Part shown: positions 1-3,990 of the stretch, piece after piece | Position numbering within the stretch: position 1 is the first letter of the stretch | How the letters are laid out: each line of letters begins with the position of its first letter | Assembly (NCBI GenBank): GCA_015494005.1 | Contig: WGCB01000433.1 | Location: 1 to 6,774, forward strand | DNA: 6,774 nucleotides | Direction of reading: 5' to 3' | Source: Caldilineaceae bacterium | Lineage (GTDB): Bacteria; Chloroflexota; Anaerolineae; Caldilineales; Caldilineaceae | Translations under genes and position numbers: made by a program | The notes under the pieces: model-generated | Database searches by the model: none | Told to the model about the DNA's origin: nothing | The model's input: the letters and a program-made list of their open reading frames with translations, nothing else

Positions 1-285
1 GCCCTCCTCCACCTGCTCTGGCTTCTGCGGCCGGGCACACCGCGGCCCGGCAGCGGGAAGGAACGCCTGGCGCGTTGGTTCAGCATCCTGCTGGCCCACC
101 AGGCCCTGTGGGAGCTGGTGTCCGAGGGCTACGTCGTCCTGGCGGTCGGCCCTGCCTCGTACCGGCGGATCTACCGCCGCCATCCCAACCCCTGGCTGCG
201 CTGGTTCTGGGCAGGGATGGCAGGGTTGGCCCTGATCGGCTCCTGGCTGGCCAGGGGCAGACCCGCCATCCCTTCCGGGAGATGA
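1..285 (+). CDS. C-terminal part of an unrecognised membrane protein (5' end outside window)
   Basis: The first reading frame is open from the left edge to a TGA at 283-285, giving 94 residues of an incomplete protein. Codons are strongly G/C-ending, as in the other genes here. The fragment is hydrophobic and rich in Trp, Leu and Arg. It has a hydrophobic stretch at its start (LLHLLWLL), one near residues 28-52, and a clear final membrane segment near residues 70-84 (WFWAGMAGLALIGSWLA). Basic Arg-rich loops lie between them (YRRIYRRHPNPWLRW). I do not recognise the family, and the missing N-terminus prevents a functional call. A perfect 12-bp terminator hairpin starts 56 bases after the stop, so this is probably the last gene of its transcript. 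Confidence 0.75.
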   Translation, partial: ALLHLLWLLRPGTPRPGSGKERLARWFSILLAHQALWELVSEGYVVLAVGPASYRRIYRRHPNPWLRWFWAGMAGLALIGSWLARGRPAIPSGR

Positions 286-341
286 GCACGGAGTAAGCCG
301 AGGCCAGGATCGGATCCATTTCCACCGAAACCGGGTCACGA

Positions 342-374
342 AAAAGGGAGGGGGTCTTGACGCCCCTCCCTTTT
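342..374. terminator. Strong bidirectional intrinsic terminator
   Basis: A perfect 12-bp stem pairs AAAAGGGAGGGG (342-353) with CCCCTCCCTTTT (363-374) around a 9-base loop. On the plus strand the T run closes the stem after the partial gene ending at 285. On the minus strand the stem is followed by TTTTT (complement of 341-345). It can therefore also end transcription coming from the right, which fits the candidate minus-strand small gene whose stop is at 417. Confidence 0.85.
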
Positions 375-416
375 CTTGTGGACCGCCAGTCTACGCCTAG
401 TCTCCCGGCCGTCACC

Positions 417-542
417 CTAGCCCCGCGGGGGCAGGGTCTCCCGCATGACGGCCGCCACCACCCCGCCGGAGAGGGCCGTCAGGACGGCGATCACCCCGAT
501 GACCCAACCGACGCCACAATAGTCGCTAGATTGCTTGAACAC
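417..542 (-). CDS. Candidate small single-span membrane protein (41 aa)
   Basis: Reading the minus strand from a GTG at 542-540 gives 41 codons ending in TAG at 419-417. The middle is one hydrophobic segment (GWVIGVIAVLTALSGGVVAAVM) followed by a polar tail (RETLPPRG), the shape of a small membrane peptide. From about base 513 down to the stop nearly every codon ends in G or C, as in the real genes here, and the minus-strand terminator lies 43 bases further on. Against it, no good Shine-Dalgarno sequence precedes the GTG. An alternative in-frame ATG at 581-579 would give 54 residues but sits inside the plus-strand operator. No family is recognised. It could also be the remnant of a longer gene. 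Confidence 0.4.
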   Translation of the reverse strand: MFKQSSDYCGVGWVIGVIAVLTALSGGVVAAVMRETLPPRG

Positions 543-576
543 CCGGGAAACGACTAGCGCACACAATCCTGCCACG

Positions 577-630
577 CTCATAATTCACCCACAACGCCTT
601 CACAATTCGTTCACGATTCGGCGCTACACT
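577..630 (+). promoter_or_regulatory. Promoter P1 with four 11-bp direct repeats (PhoB/OmpR-type operator) and -10 TACACT
   Basis: Half-sites occur every 11 bp: CTCAT at 577, CCCAC at 588, TTCAC at 599 and TTCAC at 610. The last two units are nearly identical (TTCACAATTCG and TTCACGATTCG). TACACT follows at 625-630, starting 15 bp after the last half-site starts, with GGGG next to it. There is no good -35 hexamer at normal spacing, as expected of an activator-dependent promoter where a winged-helix response regulator covers the -35 region. The ATG of the Met-rich gene is 78 bases downstream of the -10. The same arrangement recurs at 1619-1661. The direct repeats are seen in the sequence; the regulator class is inferred. 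Confidence 0.7.
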
Positions 631-708
631 GGGGTCAGGAAGGGCGAAGGAAGGAAACGCCCGAGAAGTCAACCAAACGACACCATCGCACCGACAGGAG
701 GTGAAACG

Positions 709-1110
709 ATGATCCGCAAGACAAGCAAACTGGTGGCCGTAGGCGTGAGCGTGTTGGCACTCTCCTTGATCCTCTTCGCCGGCACGGCCCTGGCCCACGG
801 CTCGGGCCCCGGGGAAGGCACACCCCCGACCGGCCAGGGAAGCTGGGTGACCCAGATGCAGGAGTGGATGGGTCCGGAGCTCTGGGGGCAGATGATCCAG
901 CGCATGACCCAGGTCCACGGGCCGGAGTTCACCGGGCAGATGCTGCAGTGGATGAACGAGAGCGGCGGCTGCCACGGCCAGGGAGCGGCCACGGGCATGG
1001 GCGGCTCCTGGGGCGAAGGCATGGGCAGTGGTTTTCGAGGCATGGGCCGTGGCTTTTGGGGCAACATGATGGGCATGGGCCAGGGCATGATGGGTGGTTC
1101 CGGCCACTGA
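709..1110 (+). CDS. Secreted Met/Gly-rich protein, possible metal-binding envelope protein (133 aa)
   Basis: The start at 709 has a strong ribosome binding site (AGGAGGTGA, 697-705). Starting further upstream would translate through the P1 operator. Residues 1-29 form a Sec signal peptide: a basic N-terminus (RKTSK), a hydrophobic core, and an ALA cleavage site before His30. The mature 104 residues carry 14 Met, 4 His, one Cys and several Trp. Residues 50-81 are two 16-residue units; GPELWGQMIQRM and GPEFTGQMLQWM are the matching parts. The C-terminus is low-complexity Gly/Met ending in GMGQGMMGGSGH. Met/His-rich exported proteins often bind Cu(I) or Ag(I), but no named family is recognised and metal binding is inferred from composition. 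It is the first gene after P1 and is followed by the NfeD-like gene. Confidence 0.85.
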   Translation: MIRKTSKLVAVGVSVLALSLILFAGTALAHGSGPGEGTPPTGQGSWVTQMQEWMGPELWGQMIQRMTQVHGPEFTGQMLQWMNESGGCHGQGAATGMGGSWGEGMGSGFRGMGRGFWGNMMGMGQGMMGGSGH

Positions 1111-1142
1111 TGGCCCAGGCAGGGAAGGCAAGCAGTGGGTTC

Positions 1143-1183
1143 TTCGAAGGCGGGCGTCGGGACCTCGGCGCCCGACCTTCGAA
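1143..1183 (+). other. Intercistronic hairpin between the Met-rich and NfeD-like genes
   Basis: TTCGAAGG (1143-1150) pairs with CCTTCGAA (1176-1183). After a small internal bulge, GGGCG (1152-1156) pairs with CGCCC (1169-1173). No T run follows. It therefore looks like an mRNA-stability or attenuation structure rather than a full terminator, and it ends 8 bases before the Shine-Dalgarno of the next gene. Confidence 0.5.
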
Positions 1184-1201
1184 TGTTCGTGGAGGGCGAT
1201 C

Positions 1202-1591
1202 ATGTGGTGTCATCTTCTGCTAGCAACACCGATTCTGGGACTGGGGCTCTTCTTCGTCCTGCCCTTCGGCACAGCCTTGGTGATCTACCTGGTGCTGGTC
1301 CTGCTCTCCCTGCTGCTCTACTACAAGATCGTGGAGAGCATGCAGACCCCGGTGATCACGGGCAGCCAGGCCCTCATCGGCCAGGTGGTGACCACCAACG
1401 AGGATGGCTCCATCCGCTGGCAGGGCGAGTGGTGGACAGCCCGCCCGGTCCTGCCCAACCAGAAGGTGCGCATCATCGGGCTCCGGGGCCTGGAGGTGCA
1501 GGTGGTCCCGGTGGCGGATCCCGTGCCGAGCTCGGACCAGGGCTCGCCCCGACGGACCGCCGATCCCCAGGAATGGGCCACCGGTCACTGA
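1202..1591 (+). CDS. Short NfeD-like membrane protein with C-terminal OB-fold domain (129 aa)
   Basis: The ATG at 1202 follows GGAGGG (1191-1196) at good spacing. Upstream in-frame sequence is not coding-like and contains the hairpin. Residues about 3-20 and 22-41 are two membrane helices (ILGLGLFFVLPFG; ALVIYLVLVLLSLLLYY). Residues about 53-104 match the NfeD C-terminal OB-fold pattern: TGSQALIGQVVT, then a charged turn, the hallmark GEWWTA (75-80), and LPNQKVRIIGLRGLEVQVVPV. The tail from 105 is polar and probably disordered. NfeD-domain proteins are usually membrane partners of stomatin-like proteins or of a serine protease; neither is encoded in this window. It is probably cotranscribed with the Met-rich gene from P1. 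The domain call is by motif, not by search. Confidence 0.75.
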   Translation: MWCHLLLATPILGLGLFFVLPFGTALVIYLVLVLLSLLLYYKIVESMQTPVITGSQALIGQVVTTNEDGSIRWQGEWWTARPVLPNQKVRIIGLRGLEVQVVPVADPVPSSDQGSPRRTADPQEWATGH

Positions 1592-1618
1592 TCCAGCCCG
1601 GCAACCGGCAATAACCTG

Positions 1619-1661
1619 TACATGAAATCTTCATAATCTCTTCACAAACAGCGGTTACACT
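1619..1661 (+). promoter_or_regulatory. Promoter P2 with three 11-bp direct repeats and -10 TACACT, matching P1
   Basis: Half-sites TACAT (1619), TTCAT (1630) and TTCAC (1641) are exactly 11 bp apart. TACACT follows at 1656-1661 and is continued by GGG. The 15-bp distance from the start of the last half-site to the start of the -10 is identical to P1. This predicts control by the same PhoB/OmpR-family response regulator. The first SHOCT gene starts 101 bases after the -10. Confidence 0.7.
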
Positions 1662-1762
1662 GGGAAGTGACGGAGGGACGCAGGTTCCAGGAAGAGAGCG
1701 GCGAAAGGCCCTTCTGCCAAAAGGACTCTGCCGAGAGAATTCTGTCAAGGAGGTGAGGTGCG

Positions 1763-2017
1763 ATGATGGGTTGGGACTACGGTTGGGGTTGGGGCTGGAT
1801 GATCTTCGGCGGCCTGATGATGATCGTCTTCTGGGGCGGGCTCATCGCCCTGATCGTCCTGGCGGTGCGCGGACTCATGGGCGGCGGGTCGTCCCGAGAG
1901 GCGAGCTACCGGAGGCCGCCCGAGAGCTCGGCCTTGGAGATCCTGAAGATCCGCTATGCCAAGGGCGAGATCACCAAGGAGGAGTACGAGCAGATGCGTC
2001 GGGATCTCCTGGAATGA
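1763..2017 (+). CDS. SHOCT-domain membrane protein 1 (84 aa)
   Basis: The start follows a near-perfect Shine-Dalgarno, AAGGAGGTGA (1747-1756). An ATG one codon later is an equally possible start. The N-terminus is a striking Trp/Gly/Met segment (MMGWDYGWGWGWM) leading into one membrane helix (about 13-37). A short Gly/Ser/Arg linker follows. Residues 56-84 are a SHOCT domain (PF09851 type): SALEILKIRYAKGEITKEEYEQMRRDLLE, with the characteristic LKxRYAxGEIxxEEYExM pattern. SHOCT modules are short C-terminal helical pieces of unclear role, possibly in oligomerisation. It is the first gene after P2 and is paralogous in design to the protein at 2136-2354. Its stop codon lies inside a hairpin (2002-2038). 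Confidence 0.88.
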   Translation: MMGWDYGWGWGWMIFGGLMMIVFWGGLIALIVLAVRGLMGGGSSREASYRRPPESSALEILKIRYAKGEITKEEYEQMRRDLLE

Positions 2018-2038
2018 GCCTTCGCTCTTCCAGGATCC
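2002..2038 (+). other. Hairpin enclosing the stop codon of SHOCT gene 1
   Basis: TCCTGGAA (2007-2014) pairs perfectly with TTCCAGGA (2028-2035). Inside it, after a single bulged T, GAGC (2016-2019) pairs with GCTC (2024-2027) around a CTTC tetraloop. GGA/TCC can extend the base. The TGA stop (2015-2017) is inside the structure. No T run follows, so termination is unlikely; a 3'-end stability or coupling role is possible. Confidence 0.5.
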
Positions 2039-2072
2039 GCGGGCAGCGCCCTGGGAACAGGCTGGACAGGTC

Positions 2073-2112
2073 GAGTTGGCGTGTGGATTGAGTTGGTGTG
2101 TGGATTGAATTG
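2073..2112 (+). repeat. 17-bp tandem repeat, about 2.3 copies, in the leader of SHOCT gene 2
   Basis: GAGTTGGCGTGTGGATT (2073-2089) is followed directly by GAGTTGGTGTGTGGATT (2090-2106), one mismatch apart. A partial third copy begins GAATTGA (2107). It lies 18 bases before the ribosome binding site region and is T/G-biased compared with the surrounding genes. Confidence 0.75.
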
Positions 2113-2135
2113 AACCGTGAGACGGAGGTGCAGAC

Positions 2136-2354
2136 ATGATGTTCGGAGGCGGAATGCTGTTGGGGTGGTTGCTGCCCTTGATCCTGCTGGTCCTGGCCGG
2201 CATGTGGCTCTTCAACAATGCGGCGGGCAATCGGACGGAGACCCTGCCCGGAGCGAGCCAGAAGACGCCGGAGGAGATCCTCAAGGAGCGCTACGCTCGA
2301 GGGGAGATCAGCCGGGAGGAGTTCGAGAGCATGCGACAGGCCCTGCGCCAGTAA
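2136..2354 (+). CDS. SHOCT-domain membrane protein 2 (72 aa)
   Basis: The ATG is preceded by GGAGGTG (2124-2130) with 5 bases of spacing. Residues about 7-26 form one membrane helix (MLLGWLLPLILLVLAGMWLF) after a short Gly/Met start (MMFGGG). The linker at 27-43 is polar. Residues 44-72 are a SHOCT domain: TPEEILKERYARGEISREEFESMRQALRQ. It has the same plan as the protein at 1763-2017, with closely similar SHOCT tails (ILKxRYAxGEIxxEE[YF]ExMR) but a different membrane part. This suggests duplication followed by divergence. It is probably cotranscribed from P2. A terminator-like hairpin begins 10 bases after the TAA stop. Confidence 0.88.
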   Translation: MMFGGGMLLGWLLPLILLVLAGMWLFNNAAGNRTETLPGASQKTPEEILKERYARGEISREEFESMRQALRQ

Positions 2355-2363
2355 CGCGACGCC

Positions 2364-2393
2364 GCTCCCCGCCTGGATCTTCGTGCGGGGAGC
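2364..2393 (+). terminator. Terminator-like hairpin after SHOCT gene 2
   Basis: A perfect 9-bp stem, GCTCCCCGC (2364-2372) with GCGGGGAGC (2385-2393), has a 12-base loop. Only a short TTT follows (2397-2399), so termination is probably partial. It would separate the SHOCT genes from the DUF302 gene or reduce downstream expression. Confidence 0.5.
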
Positions 2394-2408
2394 CGGTTTC
2401 CCAGCAAA

Positions 2409-2463
2409 CTTGAGACCCAGACTTGAGATTCAGATCTTGAAACTCAGATCGTGAAATTCAGAT
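2409..2463 (+). repeat. 14-bp degenerate tandem repeat, array A (four units)
   Basis: Units start at 2409 (CTTGAGACCCAGA, 13 bp), 2422 (CTTGAGATTCAGAT), 2436 (CTTGAAACTCAGAT) and 2450 (CGTGAAATTCAGAT). A decayed fifth unit may start at 2464. The array is A/T-richer than its surroundings and follows the hairpin at 2364-2393. Confidence 0.8.
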
Positions 2464-2515
2464 TGGGAGACAAAGCTGTGCCGGAACGGGCCTGAACATG
2501 CCGAGGTAAAATGTG

Positions 2516-2571
2516 TTGAGGCTGATGTATTGAGGTAAGTGCGTTGAGGTCAACGTATCGAAATCAACCGA
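2516..2571 (+). repeat. 14-bp degenerate tandem repeat, array B (four units)
   Basis: TTGAGG recurs at 2516, 2530 and 2544 at exact 14-bp spacing, and a decayed TCGAAA is in register at 2558. Full units are TTGAGGCTGATGTA, TTGAGGTAAGTGCG and TTGAGGTCAACGTA. It has the same period and TTGA core as array A but is out of register with it. It ends just before the ribosome binding site of the DUF302 gene. I see no convincing -10/-35 pair in 2394-2590, although TTGAGG could serve as a -35. Confidence 0.75.
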
Positions 2572-2590
2572 GAGGAAAGGAGAGGGAACC

Positions 2591-3001
2591 ATGAGCAACG
2601 AGTACGGATTTCGCACCACGGTGCCTGTGAGCTACGAGGAAGCCATCCCCCTGGTGACAGCGGCCCTGAAGCAGGAGGGGTTCGGTGTCCTCACCGAGAT
2701 CGACGTCAAGGCCACGCTGAAGAAGAAGCTGGATGTGGACTTCAAGCCCTACATCATCCTGGGAGCCTGCAACCCGAATCTGGCCTACCAGGGCCTGCAG
2801 GTGGAGCCGGAGCTGGGGCTGCTCCTGCCCTGCAACGTCATCGTCTACGACAACGGCGACGGCACCTCCACCGTCAGCATCGTGGATCCCATCCAGATGC
2901 TGGGCGTGGTGGCCAACCCAGACCTCCAGCCCATCGCGGACGAGGCCAACGCCCGCCTGCGCCGGGTCCTGGAGCACGTGAGCGCCCGGGTCTCGGCCTA
3001 G
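2591..3001 (+). CDS. DUF302-family protein (136 aa)
   Basis: The ATG follows AAAGGAGAGG (2576-2585). No signal peptide or membrane helix is visible, so it is probably cytoplasmic. The sequence matches the DUF302 pattern. An N-terminal beta strand (GFRTTVPVSYEEA) leads into a helix (IPLVTAALKQEGFGVLTEIDVKATLKKKL). Conserved PYIILGACNP (53-62, Cys60) and GLLLPCNVIVYD (76-87, Cys81) follow, then a strand TVSIVDPIQML and a C-terminal helix. DUF302 proteins are small alpha/beta proteins of unproven function, often found beside metal-resistance, SHOCT and sulfur/redox genes. The two conserved Cys suggest ligand or redox chemistry, which is inference. It lies 236 bases after SHOCT gene 2, behind a hairpin and two repeat arrays, so it may be expressed partly on its own. 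Confidence 0.85.
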   Translation: MSNEYGFRTTVPVSYEEAIPLVTAALKQEGFGVLTEIDVKATLKKKLDVDFKPYIILGACNPNLAYQGLQVEPELGLLLPCNVIVYDNGDGTSTVSIVDPIQMLGVVANPDLQPIADEANARLRRVLEHVSARVSA

Positions 3002-3015
3002 GCCGGGCCTAGGCC
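2995..3015 (+). other. Double GGCCTAGGCC palindrome/hairpin over the DUF302 stop codon
   Basis: The 10-bp palindrome GGCCTAGGCC occurs at 2995-3004 and again at 3006-3015. As RNA, 2995-3002 pairs with 3008-3015 (8 bp) around a CCGGG loop. The TAG stop (2999-3001) lies in the left arm. No T run follows. Confidence 0.55.
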
Positions 3016-3065
3016 CTCAGCAGCGGACAATTCCATGGCGGGTGCAAACAGCATTGCGCCCGCCA

Positions 3066-3103
3066 TTTCATCCCTCGACAGTTTCCACCCCGACAAGTTT
3101 CCA
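3066..3103 (+). repeat. 16-bp degenerate repeat in the leader of the rhodanese gene
   Basis: TTTC words start at 3066, 3082 and 3098, exactly 16 bp apart. The best pair is TTTCATCCCTCGACAG (3066) and TTTCCACCCCGACAAG (3082); TTTCC at 3098 starts a third, partial unit. The array ends at the ribosome binding site AAGAAAGG (3103-3110). Copy number is low and the match is loose. Confidence 0.45.
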
Positions 3104-3118
3104 AGAAAGGTTTCTCCC

Positions 3119-3595
3119 ATGAAGATCGCAACCCTGGTCACCTTCGCGGCCCTGCTGTTCGTGCTGGTCGTGGCTGCGGCCTGTGGCAGCCAAGCGCCCG
3201 CTCAGTCCCAGCCTGCCCAGGAGCCCGCCCAAGCCGAGGCGCCGGCCGCCGGTCTGCCGGATTGGTCCCCGAACCCGGACGGCTACATGGACATCACCGT
3301 GGATCAGCTGGCCGCGGCCCTGCAGGCCAAGGATTTCACCCTGGTCAACGTGCACATCCCCTACCAGGGCGAGCTGCCGAACACGGACACCTTTGTGCCC
3401 TTCGACCAGATCCTGGCCAACCTGGACAAGCTGCCCGGCAAGGACGAGCCAGTGGTCCTCTACTGCCGCAGCGGCAGCATGAGCACCGTGGCCGCCAAGG
3501 CCCTGGCGGAGGCCGGCTACACCAACGTCTACGAGCTGGACGGTGGCTTCAACGCCTGGAAGGCCGCGGGCTACGACCTGCTCATGAAGCAGTAG
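3119..3595 (+). CDS. Rhodanese-like lipoprotein (158 aa)
   Basis: The ATG at 3119 follows AAGAAAGG (3103-3110) at 8 bases. It places a lipoprotein signal at the N-terminus: a hydrophobic core and lipobox AAAC with Cys22 as the lipidated residue. An earlier in-frame ATG (3035) would bury that signal. Residues 25-45 are an Ala/Pro/Gln/Glu linker. Residues about 56-155 form one rhodanese domain: DITVDQLAAAL, LVNVHIPYQGELPNTD, FDQILANL, then active-site loop CRSGSMS with Cys116, and the closing GYTNVYELDGGFNAWKAAGY. The catalytic Cys is present, so sulfur transfer or another cysteine-based activity outside the cytoplasmic membrane is plausible. The physiological substrate is unknown. It is the last gene of the plus-strand block, 117 bases after the DUF302 gene and before a convergent terminator. 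Confidence 0.9.
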   Translation: MKIATLVTFAALLFVLVVAAACGSQAPAQSQPAQEPAQAEAPAAGLPDWSPNPDGYMDITVDQLAAALQAKDFTLVNVHIPYQGELPNTDTFVPFDQILANLDKLPGKDEPVVLYCRSGSMSTVAAKALAEAGYTNVYELDGGFNAWKAAGYDLLMKQ

Positions 3596-3627
3596 GCTCC
3601 TCGCCTCACGCGCCTCGAAACGGCAAA

Positions 3628-3665
3628 AGGCCCCATCGCTCTATGGTCCTGGAACGGTGGGGCCT
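3628..3665. terminator. Convergent bidirectional terminator
   Basis: AGGCCCCATCG (3628-3638) pairs with CGGTGGGGCCT (3655-3665): 11 bp with one T-G wobble and a 16-base loop. On the plus strand it follows the rhodanese gene but has only scattered Ts after it. On the minus strand the stem runs into TTTTG, a better terminator for the CRRS gene that ends at 3703. Confidence 0.75.
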
Positions 3666-3702
3666 CTGTTGATCTTGGGCCGATCCCGGGCCGGATCCCG
3701 GC

Positions 3703-3990
3703 TCAGGTCCGGTCCAGCAGGGAGCGAACCTTCTCGGCGTCCACCTGGCAGGCGGGTGTGACGAGGATCTGAAACGGGTTGACGCTGACGTCGCCGATCA
3801 GGATGCCAGGCGAGGCCTGCAGCCCGTGCTTCGCTGCCAGCCGCTGCCCTTCTGGGGATTCCAAGGGGATCTGCGTGAAAGGGATCCCCTCCGCCTGCAG
3901 GAACTCCATGATCTTCCGGCTGCGGCGGCAGTTCCGGGCGGGCAACAAGATGATCTCGGGGCCCGACTCTCGCTCCGAAGTTCGGCTCAT
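3703..3990 (-). CDS. Thioredoxin/glutaredoxin-fold protein with CRRS active-site motif (95 aa)
   Basis: The start ATG (3990-3988) overlaps the stop of the ferritin-VIT1 gene in an ATGA, so translation is probably coupled; GGGGTGG lies upstream inside that gene. After an N-terminal polar stretch, strand EIILLPA leads to NCRRSRKIMEFLQAEGI, a glutaredoxin-like helix with Cys21 and Ser24 in place of the second Cys (CxxS). SPEGQRLAAKHGLQASPGILIGD contains the probable cis-proline Pro61. A further Cys81 (TPACQVD) lies in the C-terminal part. No signal peptide is visible, so it is probably cytoplasmic. A CxxS site suggests monothiol chemistry (deglutathionylation or Fe-S handling) rather than disulfide reduction. 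Its coupling to an iron gene supports an iron/redox role, which is inferred. The fold assignment is by motif. Confidence 0.75.
   Translation of the reverse strand: MSRTSERESGPEIILLPARNCRRSRKIMEFLQAEGIPFTQIPLESPEGQRLAAKHGLQASPGILIGDVSVNPFQILVTPACQVDAEKVRSLLDRT

Noticed and set aside
526..1203. Long minus-strand open frame antisense to the Met-rich gene
   Set aside because: It is His/Pro/Ala-rich low-complexity sequence mirroring a GC-rich gene. The plus strand has a signal peptide, a strong ribosome binding site and a promoter.
2409..2571. CRISPR-like array
   Set aside because: The units are 14 bp and directly adjacent with no spacers, and they are degenerate rather than identical.
3035..3118. 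Earlier ATG for the rhodanese gene
   Set aside because: It would put 28 residues before the lipoprotein signal, while the ATG at 3119 has a proper ribosome binding site.
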